Assembly (NCBI GenBank): GCA_963721305.1
Contig: CAVRIR010000005.1
Span: 124,001 to 188,000, forward strand
Length of the DNA stretch: 64,000 bases
Origin: DATAES01 sp963721305
GTDB lineage: Bacteria; Actinomycetota; Acidimicrobiia; Acidimicrobiales; JACDCH01
Direction of reading: 5' to 3'
How positions within the stretch are numbered: the stretch's first letter is position 1; each line of letters begins with the position of its first letter. The notes below the pieces were generated by a model that was given only the letters and a program-made list of their open reading frames with translations, searched no databases and was not told the origin of the DNA. Positions 1 through 8,564 of the stretch are shown in pieces. A program made the translations under genes and the position numbers.

Positions 1-555
1 GAACAAGTGGCCGCCCGGCGCGCCGAACACCGCGAACACGAGGAACATGGCCACGAGTGCCTGCAGGAAGTGCATCGTCGAGCCCGCGACCGCGACGCCG
101 AGGCGCTTCGGATAGCTCTGCTGGCGATAGGTGCGGGGCTCGTCCTCCGGCGGCACCTCGTCGAGATTGTGCATGCCGATGATGCGGACGTACGCGCCCG
201 CTGGCAATGCCTTGACCCCGTACTCGGTCTCGCCTCGCTGGAACGACCACAGCTTCGGCCCGAAGCCGAGGAAGAACTCGGTGACCTTCATGCCGGACTT
301 CTTGGCCACGATGTAGTGGCCGAACTCGTGCAGGACGATCATCAGGACGAAGGCGAAGATCACCAGCAACAGCGGCCAGCCGCCGGCCAGCGCGATGAAG
401 AGCACGAGGGCGAGGACCAGCGCGAGGGTGATGCGACGATCAGGTGCGCCGACAGGGCCACCGTTCGACGTCGGCTCGGCGGCGCGCTCGGTGACCGGGC
501 TGGCCGGGTCGGGGGCGGTCTCCGTCTGGGGGTGGGTGTCCGCGACGTCGGTCAC
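1..555 (-). CDS. Site-2 (M50) zinc metalloprotease, N-terminal part
   Basis: Membrane-embedded protease of the RseP/Rip1 family that cuts anti-sigma factors or other proteins within the membrane. The visible 185 codons begin with a polar Pro/Ala-rich stretch of about 45 residues, then a first membrane helix that carries the zinc motif HEFGH, followed by a segment resembling the family region after the active site (VKALPAGAYVRIIGM). The GTG start at 555 overlaps the dxr stop codon (GTGA), so the two are translationally coupled. The dxr-rip pair, here with cdsA upstream, is the usual actinobacterial order. The gene runs off the left edge, so the PDZ domain and the second catalytic (LDG-type) motif are not visible. 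Confidence 0.93.
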   Translation of the reverse strand, partial: MTDVADTHPQTETAPDPASPVTERAAEPTSNGGPVGAPDRRITLALVLALVLFIALAGGWPLLLVIFAFVLMIVLHEFGHYIVAKKSGMKVTEFFLGFGPKLWSFQRGETEYGVKALPAGAYVRIIGMHNLDEVPPEDEPRTYRQQSYPKRLGVAVAGSTMHFLQALVAMFLVFAVFGAPGGHLF

Positions 556-1721
556 GCGGCCGTCCTCTTCTCGATCAGTTGGCGGGCCTCGTCTCTGGCC
601 CTGCGGTCTACTTCGACGACAACGTCGGCGCTGTCCGCTTTCGTTCCATCATGGCGGTCGAGGATCTCGAAGAGAACATCGGCGATGGAAGTCCAGGGGA
701 TGAGGCCGTCCAGAAATGCTGCCACGGCAACCTCGTTGGCGGCATTCAGCCACGCCGGAGCCGTCTCGCCCATGCGTCCGGCCTCGTAGGCGAGGCGCAG
801 GCACGGGAACGCGTCGAGGTCGGGCGGCTCGAAGTCGAGGCGGCCGAGCTCGCTCCAGTCGATGCGGCCGAACGGGGTGGTGATGCGGTCGGGATAGGCC
901 AGCGCGTAACCGATGGGCAGCCGCATGTCCGGCAGCGACAGCTGGGCGATCGTCGCCCCATCCGTGAACTCGACCATCGAGTGCACGATCGACTGCGGGT
1001 GCACGACGACCTCGATGCGGTCGTAGTCGACGTCGAACAGCTCGTGGGCCTCGATGACCTCGAGTCCCTTGTTCATCAGGGTGGACGAGTCCACCGTGAT
1101 CTTGGGCCCCATCTTCCACGTGGGATGGGCGAGCGCGTCCTCGACGGTCACGCCGGCGAGCTCGGCACGGGTCCGTCCTCTGAACGGCCCGCCGCTCGCG
1201 GTGAGGACGATCCGGTCGACCTTGTCCGGGTCTCCCCCGGCGTTCGCCCGAAGGCACTGATGGACGGCGCAGTGCTCGCTGTCCACGGGCACGAGCTCGG
1301 CGCCCGGGGTGCGACGGACCCGTCGCACGACCGGCCCAGCGGCGATGAGGGATTCCTTGTTGGCGAGCGCCAGCCGCTTCCCGGCCCCGAGCGCGGCGAG
1401 CGTCACGGGCAGTCCGGCGAAGCCGACGACACCGTTGACCACGATGTCGGCATCGGTGCTGACGGCCGCGAGGGCATCCGGGCCGGCAACCAGCTCGGTG
1501 CCGTCCGGAAGCAGTGCCGCCAGCTCGGGCGCCCTGGTCTCGTCCGCCAGCGCCACGACCGCTGGACGGAACTCCGCCGCCTGCTTCGCCAGCAGCTCGA
1601 CCGACGACGCCGCTCCGAGCGCGACCACGTCGTACGCGCCCGGCTCGCACCGCACGACGTCGAGCGCCTGGGTGCCGATCGAGCCGGTCGCACCGACGAT
1701 GGCGAGCGTTGACGTGCCCAT
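552..1721 (-). CDS. dxr: 1-deoxy-D-xylulose 5-phosphate reductoisomerase
   Basis: Converts DXP to 2-C-methyl-erythritol 4-phosphate with NADPH, the committed step of the MEP isoprenoid pathway in the cytosol. The 389 residues match the usual family length. The N-terminus has the NADPH-binding motif GATGSIG; the metal and substrate region shows VDSEHCAVHQ, the flexible-loop segment GPKITVDSSTLMNKG and the HPQSIVHS motif. The DSEHC variant replaces the more common DSEHN, which is a mild oddity. An ATG start at 1721 has GGAG 10 nt upstream. The next gene, an M50 protease, starts inside its stop codon. Confidence 0.97.
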   Translation of the reverse strand: MGTSTLAIVGATGSIGTQALDVVRCEPGAYDVVALGAASSVELLAKQAAEFRPAVVALADETRAPELAALLPDGTELVAGPDALAAVSTDADIVVNGVVGFAGLPVTLAALGAGKRLALANKESLIAAGPVVRRVRRTPGAELVPVDSEHCAVHQCLRANAGGDPDKVDRIVLTASGGPFRGRTRAELAGVTVEDALAHPTWKMGPKITVDSSTLMNKGLEVIEAHELFDVDYDRIEVVVHPQSIVHSMVEFTDGATIAQLSLPDMRLPIGYALAYPDRITTPFGRIDWSELGRLDFEPPDLDAFPCLRLAYEAGRMGETAPAWLNAANEVAVAAFLDGLIPWTSIADVLFEILDRHDGTKADSADVVVEVDRRARDEARQLIEKRTAA

Positions 1722-1767
1722 CTATCGCATGCTCCGGGCGTCGCTTCGCTCCTGCCTCCGCATGACG

Positions 1768-1799
1768 GCCGGCCCGACGCTGGCGCTTCCCGGGCCGGC
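1768..1799. terminator. Inverted repeat between cdsA and dxr
   Basis: A perfect 9-bp inverted repeat (GCCGGCCCG at 1768-1776 and CGGGCCGGC at 1791-1799) encloses a 14-nt loop containing CTGGCGCTTCC. It lies in the 118-bp gap downstream of cdsA. There is no T-tract, so a Rho-independent terminator is only a guess. The same loop sequence recurs in the gaps near 25.30 and 32.18 kb. Confidence 0.45.
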
Positions 1800-1839
1800 G
1801 CTGCCAGACGTGGTCACGGAGCGCACTGTCGCATTGTGG

Positions 1840-3300
1840 TCAGAAAATCAGGATCAGGGCGGCGTAGTAGGTGGCGGGGAGGACGAACAGCAGGGCGTCG
1901 AAGCGGTCGAGGATGCCGCCGTGGCCCGGTAGCAGCGTGCCCATGTCCTTCACGCCGAGATCGCGCTTGATCACCGACTCGCAGAGGTCGCCGAGCGTCG
2001 CCGCGAGCGCCGCGACCGCCCCGAACAGGACCTTGTCGGCGAGGCTCACGCTGCTGTTGTCCCATGGCGAGATGAACCCGACGACGGCCACGGCCACGAG
2101 GATCGACAGGATCCACCCGCCGGCCAGGCCCTCGAAGGTCTTGTTCGGACTGGCGGCCGACATCGGCCGGGTGCCCATGCTGCGGCCGACGAAGAACGCA
2201 CCGACGTCGTACGCCACCGTCGTCAGCAGCGCGCCGTAGAACACGCCGATGCCGGACGGCAGCGTGAGGATCAGCGCGGCGAACGAGCCGAGCACCGCCA
2301 CGTAGCAGACGACGAACAGCGTCGACGACACCCCGAGCACGGCCGAGTCGTCGCCACCGGCGCCGACGAGGTACCAGAGGAGCCCGAACACCGCGGTCAG
2401 GAAGAGGACCACCGGGTACGCGGACTCGCCCTTCCAGTACGCCGCGAGCGGCAGCGTGACCGCCGATGCGATGCCCAGCAGCGTCGCCGGGTGGTAGCCG
2501 GCTCGGCGCAGCACGGTGAACAGCTCGACCGCAGCGGCCCCGATGACCACGACGACCAGCGCCATCAGGTACTTCGGGCCGGCCTTGGCGAACAGCAGGA
2601 ACGCGCCGGCGAGGACGACCCCGATGAGGATCGCCTGCTGCAGGTCCCGGCCGGCGTCCGTCGGACGGTCGAAACCGCCGCCCTTGTTTCCGGTCGGCCG
2701 GCGCGCGGCCTGGCGAGGATCGCTCGAGATGGCGCGGGTCGCCTGCGGCTGCGCCGGCTCCGGCTCCTGGTCGATCTCGTCGAACTCGAAGTACTCCTCC
2801 GGATCGGGCCGGTTCGGGTCGAGCGCGCCGACCTGTGTTTCCTCGTCCGCCAGGCGCGAGAAGTCGTTGAACTCGTCGCGGTCGGACTGGGGATCCTCAC
2901 CTCGCCAGCGGGGCTGCGAGGTCGTGAACGACGACCAGGCATCGAGGTCGTCGTCGCTTTGGTCGGACGCGAGGATCTTCGGGACCTCGCCCGTCGCCGG
3001 CTCGGTCCAGTGGGGCAGGTTGTGCTCGCCGGACGTGCGCATGGGATCGGCCGGAACGACCGGAGGACGCTCGATGTCGGTCGGATCGGACGACCCCGAC
3101 AGCGGGAAGCGGATCGCGGGTCGGGGTCCGCCGTCGGGCGGTCCCTCGGGACGGTCGCCGTAACGGGGCGCGTCCTCCGGGAGCCTGCGGGCGACGTCCT
3201 CTCGTTCGCTTGCCTTCTCGGCCTCTTCGGCGCCGATGATCCTCACCCCTTCGGTGGTCTCTTCAGGCTGGTTGTCGTGGGGGAACAACTCGTCGCCCAT
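1840..3300 (-). CDS. cdsA: Phosphatidate cytidylyltransferase with acidic N-terminal extension
   Basis: Makes CDP-diacylglycerol from phosphatidic acid and CTP for phospholipid synthesis in the cytoplasmic membrane. Of 486 residues, roughly the first 200 are polar, acidic and Pro-rich, probably disordered. The rest holds about eight membrane helices and ends with the CdsA signature (SVIKRDLGVKD, then LPGHGGILDRFD). A strong ribosome binding site (GGAGG, 7 nt before ATG) fixes the start, so the extension is probably translated. The usual length is near 270-300 residues; long N-terminal extensions are known in actinobacterial CdsA. It sits between frr and dxr, the conserved order. Confidence 0.95.
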   Translation of the reverse strand: MGDELFPHDNQPEETTEGVRIIGAEEAEKASEREDVARRLPEDAPRYGDRPEGPPDGGPRPAIRFPLSGSSDPTDIERPPVVPADPMRTSGEHNLPHWTEPATGEVPKILASDQSDDDLDAWSSFTTSQPRWRGEDPQSDRDEFNDFSRLADEETQVGALDPNRPDPEEYFEFDEIDQEPEPAQPQATRAISSDPRQAARRPTGNKGGGFDRPTDAGRDLQQAILIGVVLAGAFLLFAKAGPKYLMALVVVVIGAAAVELFTVLRRAGYHPATLLGIASAVTLPLAAYWKGESAYPVVLFLTAVFGLLWYLVGAGGDDSAVLGVSSTLFVVCYVAVLGSFAALILTLPSGIGVFYGALLTTVAYDVGAFFVGRSMGTRPMSAASPNKTFEGLAGGWILSILVAVAVVGFISPWDNSSVSLADKVLFGAVAALAATLGDLCESVIKRDLGVKDMGTLLPGHGGILDRFDALLFVLPATYYAALILIF

Positions 3301-3312
3301 ACGCGGGCCTCC

Positions 3313-3879
3313 TTAGACCTCGAGCAGCTCGCGCTCCTTGTGCTCGAGCGCTTGGTCGATCTGGCCTTCGTGCGCGTGGGTGAGCCTGTCGAGCTCCTTC
3401 TCTGCTCGCGCGAGCTCGTCCTCGGTCGCCTCACCATCCTTGACCAGCGTGTCGAACTCGTGGCGGGCACCCCGGCGCAGGTTGCGGATCGCCACCTTTC
3501 CCTCCTCCGATTGATGCCTTACCCGTTTCACCAGATCCTTGCGCCGTTCTTCGGTGAGCTGGGGGAACACGAGGCGGATCACGGAACCGTCGTTCGAGGG
3601 GTTCAGCCCCAGATCGGAGTTGCGGATCGCCTTCTCGATGGCCGGCATGGTCGCCTTGTCGAAGGGGATCACCATCAGCATCCGGGCCTCGGGCACCTTG
3701 AAGCTTGCCAGCTGCTGGAGCGGCATCGTGGAGTCGTAGGCCTCGACACCCAGTCGCTCGATCAGCGACGCCGACGCCCGCCCGGTGCGAACGCTCGCGA
3801 ACTCGGCTCGGGCGTGCTCGACGGCCTTGTCCATCTTCTCGTCAGTCTCCACGACGACGAGATCCAGCAGTTCGCTCAC
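3313..3879 (-). CDS. frr: Ribosome recycling factor
   Basis: Splits post-termination ribosomes together with EF-G. The start is placed at a GTG at 3879 (VSELLDLVVVETDEKM), which gives 188 residues, close to the family norm of 185. An upstream GTG/ATG in the same frame would overlap pyrH and adds 22 residues unlike the family. Family features are visible: VRTGRASASLIERL near the start, VIPFDKATMPAIEKAIRNS in the middle, and the LTEERRKDLVKRV helix. It follows pyrH by 16 bp and precedes cdsA by 12 bp in one minus-strand operon. Confidence 0.96.
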   Translation of the reverse strand: MSELLDLVVVETDEKMDKAVEHARAEFASVRTGRASASLIERLGVEAYDSTMPLQQLASFKVPEARMLMVIPFDKATMPAIEKAIRNSDLGLNPSNDGSVIRLVFPQLTEERRKDLVKRVRHQSEEGKVAIRNLRRGARHEFDTLVKDGEATEDELARAEKELDRLTHAHEGQIDQALEHKERELLEV

Positions 3880-3895
3880 GCCGAGCCTGCCGAGG

Positions 3896-4621
3896 TCACC
3901 GAACCAGCGTACCGATCGCCTCACCGAGCAGGATGGATCGGACATTGCCGCGCGTCATCAGGTCGAACACGACGATCGGCAGGTCGTGCTCCATGCACAG
4001 CGTGACCGCGGTGGGATCCATGGCGCGCAGGCCCTGGTTGATCATCTCGATGTAGCTCACGCGATCGAGCCGGGTGGCGTCGGGATTCAGGCGGGGGTCG
4101 TCGGTGTAGACGCCGTCCACGCCGGAGTGCGTGCCGCGCAGGATCACACCCGCCTCGATCTCGATCGCCCGCAGCGCGGCGGTCGTGTCGGTCGTGAAGA
4201 ACGGGTTGCCCGTGCCCGCGGCGAAGATCACCACTCGACCCTTCTCGAGGTGACGGATGGCGCGACGACGGATGTACGGCTCCGCCACCGCGGCCATCGT
4301 GATGGCCGACTGGACCCGTGTGGGCTGGCCGAGCCGCTCGAGCACGTCCTGCAGCGCCAGACTGTTGATGACGGTCGCGAGCATGCCCATGTAGTCGGCC
4401 TGGGCGCGGTCCATGCCGGCGCTCGCGCCGGTCATCCCCCGCCAGATGTTGCCGCCGCCGACGACGACGGCGACGTCGACGCCGAGCTCGCTGCGGACCT
4501 CGACGATCTCCGATGCGAGTTGCTCGACCACCTTGCCGTCGATGCCGTAGCCCTCGTCACCGGCGAACGCCTCGCCGGAGAGCTTCAGGAGGACACGCGA
4601 CCAGCGCGGTGCGGGAGTCAA
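3896..4621 (-). CDS. pyrH: Uridylate kinase
   Basis: Phosphorylates UMP to UDP, a cytosolic step of pyrimidine nucleotide synthesis. It belongs to the amino-acid kinase fold, with the N-terminal motif VLLKLSGEAFAG and the glycine-rich loop VVVGGGNIWRG. The chosen start is a TTG at 4621 whose last bases overlap the tsf stop (TTGA), giving 241 residues, the normal PyrH length. A longer frame to 4738 exists but would lie inside tsf and has no family similarity. The order tsf-pyrH-frr is conserved and suggests co-expression. Confidence 0.96.
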   Translation of the reverse strand: MTPAPRWSRVLLKLSGEAFAGDEGYGIDGKVVEQLASEIVEVRSELGVDVAVVVGGGNIWRGMTGASAGMDRAQADYMGMLATVINSLALQDVLERLGQPTRVQSAITMAAVAEPYIRRRAIRHLEKGRVVIFAAGTGNPFFTTDTTAALRAIEIEAGVILRGTHSGVDGVYTDDPRLNPDATRLDRVSYIEMINQGLRAMDPTAVTLCMEHDLPIVVFDLMTRGNVRSILLGEAIGTLVR

Positions 4622-5412
4622 GCCCCGATCACCGCCTGGACGAACCGCACGACCTTCGCGTCGCCGATGGCCTGCGCGACGGGCTGCTTCTCTTCCGGGA
4701 TCATCTTCTGCTCGAGCAGGACCTGATCGGCGATCCACGCGTTGACGCGCCCCTCGACGATCTTCGGGACCGCCTGCTCGGGCTTGCCTTCGGCGCGCGT
4801 CACCGCCTCGAGCGTCTCACGCTCGGCGGCAACTGCGTCTGAGGGGATCTCGTCGCGCGTGAGGTAGCCGGGCTTGGCAAACGCGACATGCAGCGCGACC
4901 GCGTGCGCGACGTCGGACGTGCCGCCGTGCAACTGGACGATGACGCCGTTCACGCCCCGACCGTCCTGACGGTGCAAATACGTGTCGAGCACGTCACCGT
5001 CGGCGGATTCCACGCGCGCGACCTTGCCGACCTCGATGTTCTCTTTGGTCGTGATCTTGAGGTCGTCGATCGCGTCCTTGTACGAGTCGACCGCGCCCTC
5101 ACCCTCGGCAAGGACCGCGTCCGCGAGCGTCTGAACGATCGATGTGAACGCGTCGCTCTTGGCCGTGAAGTCGGTCTCACACTTGAGCTCGACGATCGCG
5201 CTGGCACTACCGCCGGTGGCGACCGCCACCGCGCCCTGCGCGTTCTCGCGGTCGGTGCGGGCCGCCGACTTGGTGATGCCCTGCTCGCGCAGCCACTTGC
5301 CGGCCTCTTCCATGTCGCCGTTGTTGGCTTCGAGCGCGCGCTTCGCGTCCATCATCCCGGCCCCGGTGGCGTCGCGCAGCGCTTTGACGTCCTTGGCGGT
5401 GAAGTCGGGCAT
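4618..5412 (-). CDS. tsf: Translation elongation factor Ts
   Basis: Nucleotide exchange factor for EF-Tu. 264 residues. The N-terminal UBA-like domain carries the classic LRDATGAGMMDAKRAL motif and the core shows VELKCETDFTAKSDAF, which contacts EF-Tu. It starts 3 bp after the rpsB stop and its TGA overlaps the TTG start of pyrH. This rpsB-tsf-pyrH-frr block is one transcription unit by spacing. Confidence 0.97.
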   Translation of the reverse strand: MPDFTAKDVKALRDATGAGMMDAKRALEANNGDMEEAGKWLREQGITKSAARTDRENAQGAVAVATGGSASAIVELKCETDFTAKSDAFTSIVQTLADAVLAEGEGAVDSYKDAIDDLKITTKENIEVGKVARVESADGDVLDTYLHRQDGRGVNGVIVQLHGGTSDVAHAVALHVAFAKPGYLTRDEIPSDAVAAERETLEAVTRAEGKPEQAVPKIVEGRVNAWIADQVLLEQKMIPEEKQPVAQAIGDAKVVRFVQAVIGA

Positions 5413-5415
5413 TGC

Positions 5416-6378
5416 TCAGGACTCCTCGGTGGTCGTGGTTGCGTCGACGGCCTCGTCGGCTGCTGCGGGCGCATCGACTGCTGCGGTCGCTTCCGGTGAC
5501 TCGGTTGGTTCTGCGTCTGCGTCCTCAGGTGCCCCCGCTTGCGCGGCCATGCGGGCTTCGCGCTCCTGTGCCTGCCGCGCGGCCTGGCGGCGCGCCTCGG
5601 CCTGCTGCGCGGCGATGCGAGCCTCGTCGTCCGCAGTGCGAGTAGGCGCGGGTGCCGGGCCGGGCCCGGTGCCACCGCCGCGGCGAGAGGCGATCAGCCG
5701 GCCCTCATCGACCGCGTCGGCCACGATGCGGCACATCAACGTGCCGGCGCGGATGGCATCGTCGTTGCCCGGGATCACGTACTGGATGAGGTCGGGGTCG
5801 CAGTTGGTGTCGACGACGGCGACGATCGGGATGCCGAGCTTGTTCGCCTCGGTCACGCCGATGTGCTCTTTCTTCGTGTCGAGGATGAACACCGCCTCGG
5901 GCAGCTTCGTCATGTCGCGGATGCCCTGCAGGTTGCGCTCGAGCTTCTCGAGCTCGCGACCGATGATGAGCGCCTCTTTCTTCGGCATGGCCTCGAAGTC
6001 GCCGGCGGCGCGCATGCGCTGGTATTCCTGCATCTTCTGCACGCGCTTGGCGATCGTCTCGAAGTTCGTGAGCATGCCGCCGAGCCACCGCTCGTTGATG
6101 TACGGCATCCCACACTTGTCCGCGTACGAGCGGATCGGATCCTGCGCCTGCTTCTTCGTGCCGATGAACAGCACGGTGCCGCCGTCGGCGACGAGGTCGC
6201 GCACGAAGGAATAGGCGGTCTCGATCCGGGACAGCGTCTGCTGGAGATCGATGATGTAGATGCCGTTGCGCTCACCGAAGATGAACCGCTTCATCTTGGG
6301 ATTCCAACGGCGGGTCTGGTGACCGAAGTGGACTCCGGCCTCCAGCAACTGCTTCATGGTGACGACAGGCGCGTCCAT
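5416..6378 (-). CDS. rpsB: 30S ribosomal protein S2 with Ala-rich C-terminal tail
   Basis: Structural protein of the small ribosomal subunit. The start is an ATG at 6378 (MDAPVVTMKQLLEAGVHFGH), preceded by AGGAG 10 nt upstream; a longer frame to 6642 has no ribosome binding site and no family similarity. The 320-residue product contains the S2 hallmarks GVHFGHQTRRWNPKM and RWLGGMLTNF. About 80 C-terminal residues after the S2 core are Ala-, Glu- and Thr-rich and probably disordered, a tail often seen in actinobacteria. The 187 bp upstream hold the likely promoter of the operon, with no clear box that I can defend. Confidence 0.96.
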   Translation of the reverse strand: MDAPVVTMKQLLEAGVHFGHQTRRWNPKMKRFIFGERNGIYIIDLQQTLSRIETAYSFVRDLVADGGTVLFIGTKKQAQDPIRSYADKCGMPYINERWLGGMLTNFETIAKRVQKMQEYQRMRAAGDFEAMPKKEALIIGRELEKLERNLQGIRDMTKLPEAVFILDTKKEHIGVTEANKLGIPIVAVVDTNCDPDLIQYVIPGNDDAIRAGTLMCRIVADAVDEGRLIASRRGGGTGPGPAPAPTRTADDEARIAAQQAEARRQAARQAQEREARMAAQAGAPEDADAEPTESPEATAAVDAPAAADEAVDATTTTEES

Positions 6379-6565
6379 GATCTTGTGGCTCCTCTCCCAA
6401 CGGTTGGTCGAAGCCTGCGGCGCAACGCTCCGGCCCGTGAGCCGATGGCTTCCGGCAACGGAGCGACCGTGGGACGGCGCAGGCGGGGATGACGGCCGGG
6501 CGGTCGCCAGGCCGTCGGGCAGTGTAGCGGTGACCGGTCCGGCTTCCCGAACCGGATCCCGGCCC

Positions 6566-8215
6566 TCACGGGCCCGCCGTGGTGGCGAGGAACTGCTCGC
6601 TGCCGTGGTACAGGTCGCCCCACAGCGAGTCGAGGACCGCATCCTCCGCCGATTCGCACCCCGGTGGCAGCCCGTCGAGCGCCAGCGCCATCTCGCGGGT
6701 CGCGGCCGCGGAGCCTGGTAGCGCGGCGTGCGCGTCGAGGCCGTTGACCGGGACGATCACGTTCTCGGCGCCGGCGAGATGGGCATCCGGCGAGGGCACG
6801 ACAGGGTCGCCCTGCGCTGCGATCGACAGGTAGTGCGGCCCCGGCGGCAGCGTTTCGGCGCCAAGCGTGCGCAGCAGTTCCGAGCCGGGCGCCAGCTCGC
6901 GGATCGCCGCGTCGTCGGTCCGCAGGTCTGAGCCCGCGAGCGCCGCACCCGTGTCGAGGGCGTCGTCTCCGAACGGTGCTGCTGCGACTCGCTCGACCAG
7001 CCCGGCCAGGTCGGCGCCCTCGTGCGGGGTCGCCAGCGTCACGACCACCCCGATTCGGTGCAGGGCATCGGCGTCGGTCGACGCCAGTTCCTCGAGCGCG
7101 ACTCGGGTCACGAGGCCGCCCTGGCTGTGCGCGTAGACATCGACCGTCGTGCCCTCCGGGACACGGGCGGCGACGTCGGCCAGCATGCTCGCCAGCCGGT
7201 GGCCGGCGACATCGATGTCGCCGGCGGAGTCGCGCGGCGTGTAGGTCGACGGGTGGATGCCCGACAGCTCTTCGGCAACAGGTCTTCGCGACGGGATCCG
7301 TCCGCCTCCGTACGAGAAACGCACCACGTCGCGCGCGTCGTAGCCGAGCGATGAGGTGGCGACGTCGTCGACCGCCGCGTTCTCGCTCGAGGACCCGAGC
7401 CCGCCGACGAGGACGGCGAACCGGCGACCGTCCGGCGGATGGGTGGGGACGTCGTCGCTCGTGCAATGGCCGCGCTGTTCGTGCCACCGGACGAGGGCGT
7501 CGACCGAATGAAGGACGAACGGCATCGGCGTGACGTCATACACGGCTGTTGCTTGTTCGATCGCCATGTCGCGTCCGAACGACAGCGCGGAGACGATCGA
7601 GTCGGGCGAGAGCAGATCACCGAGACCGAAGGACGAGGGTGAGAACGACGGCAAGGTCGCCGGCTCGGGCACGAGATGGATCTCGCCGCTCACGGACGCG
7701 AGAAGGAGCGCGGGATCGACGTAGTTCGCCCCGACTCTGGTCGTGAGCAGCAGACGTCCCGCGGTCGTGCCGATGGGATCGCCGCCGCGGACCGATTGGC
7801 CCGTGGCGACGCCGACGGACGCGAGAGGTCCATACGTGCTGCGCACGCCATCGGGGTGCAGAACCGTCACCCACGCCTGGCCGGCTACGTCGCCAGCGAA
7901 CACGACGACGCCGTTGGCCGACGCGCCGACGATGACGCCGGCAGCGGTGTCGTACTCGATGCCGCGATGGCCCGGGCCGTACGTCGTGTCAGGCGCGCGG
8001 AACGGATCGTCGACGGGCGCGTCGACCGGTGGCTCGTAGGTGACCTCGGGTGTCGACTCGAGCGCGCGGATTGGAACGCCCGGCGCGGCCCGCATCCCCG
8101 TTGCAGGCGTGGACGTGGACGCGGCCGCTGCGGTTGCGACGCAGACGACTTCGATGACGACCACCACCAGCGCCGCGCATGCGCGCGCGGCGCCCCGATG
8201 GAGTCCGGATGGCAT
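6566..8215 (-). CDS. Exported protein: degenerate LytM (M23-like) domain fused to alpha/beta-hydrolase
   Basis: 549 residues. Residues 1-33 form a signal peptide. Residues 70-170 resemble an M23/LytM domain (HRGIEYD, GVVVFAG, VLHPDGVRSTYGPL, VRGGDPIG), but the zinc ligands are damaged: the HxGxD-type motif has Glu87 in the Asp position, and the HxH motif near residue 158 is absent. Residues 260-540 look like a PGAP1/lipase-type alpha/beta hydrolase with a nucleophile elbow YAHSQGG (Ser364) and a glycine strand VLVGGLGSS. I infer a secreted esterase or lipase targeted to the wall by a non-catalytic LytM module. M23 genes next to rpsB are common in actinobacteria; the lipase part is unusual. 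Confidence 0.8.
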   Translation of the reverse strand: MPSGLHRGAARACAALVVVVIEVVCVATAAAASTSTPATGMRAAPGVPIRALESTPEVTYEPPVDAPVDDPFRAPDTTYGPGHRGIEYDTAAGVIVGASANGVVVFAGDVAGQAWVTVLHPDGVRSTYGPLASVGVATGQSVRGGDPIGTTAGRLLLTTRVGANYVDPALLLASVSGEIHLVPEPATLPSFSPSSFGLGDLLSPDSIVSALSFGRDMAIEQATAVYDVTPMPFVLHSVDALVRWHEQRGHCTSDDVPTHPPDGRRFAVLVGGLGSSSENAAVDDVATSSLGYDARDVVRFSYGGGRIPSRRPVAEELSGIHPSTYTPRDSAGDIDVAGHRLASMLADVAARVPEGTTVDVYAHSQGGLVTRVALEELASTDADALHRIGVVVTLATPHEGADLAGLVERVAAAPFGDDALDTGAALAGSDLRTDDAAIRELAPGSELLRTLGAETLPPGPHYLSIAAQGDPVVPSPDAHLAGAENVIVPVNGLDAHAALPGSAAATREMALALDGLPPGCESAEDAVLDSLWGDLYHGSEQFLATTAGP

Positions 8216-8281
8216 GGCCCCTCCCCGAGGCGCGACCGGGTTGTGAGGGGGAAGGCGGGGAAGGCGCTGTGCGAGTCGACG

Positions 8282-8491
8282 TCAGGCGGGCCGGACCCGC
8301 GTCACGGAACTCTGGATCAGGCCGGCTCTCGCTTCGTCGAGCGCAACGAGCCCGATGAAGCTGATCTGGCTGATCTGGCTGAGCGTCGACTGCAGTTGAT
8401 CGTCGCTCATGCTCAGCTCGGACGCGAGCTCTTCGTCGCTCGGGGTGCGGTGGAGCTCGGCTTCGAGCTTCGCGTACGCCTTCTCGGACAT
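8282..8491 (-). pseudogene. Truncated WhiG-type sigma factor, region 3 only
   Basis: A 69-residue frame starting at ATG 8491 with GGAGG nine bases upstream. Residues 1-50 (AYAKLEAELHRTPSDEELA, then DQLQSTLSQISQI, then LVALDE) align with region 3 of the sporulation/flagellar sigma factor WhiG/FliA. Regions 2 and 4 are absent, and the xerC stop lies about 70 bp upstream, so no room remains for the missing parts. whiG normally sits between rpsB and dprA in streptomycetes, so this is a remnant in place. The intact frame and good ribosome binding site mean a short protein, perhaps an anti-sigma binding decoy, cannot be excluded. Confidence 0.7.
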
Positions 8492-8520
8492 CGCGCTCGC
8501 CTCCAGTCTTGTAGGCCGCA

Positions 8521-8544
8521 CACAGCCGTTCGATTTCGGCTGTG
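8521..8544. terminator. Hairpin downstream of xerC
   Basis: Perfect 8-bp stem CACAGCCG/CGGCTGTG with an 8-nt loop, 20 bp after the xerC stop and 30 bp before the whiG remnant on the minus strand. No T-run follows, so a Rho-independent terminator is uncertain. Confidence 0.5.
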
Positions 8545-8564
8545 TCTCCTGTTACTCGCGGCCC

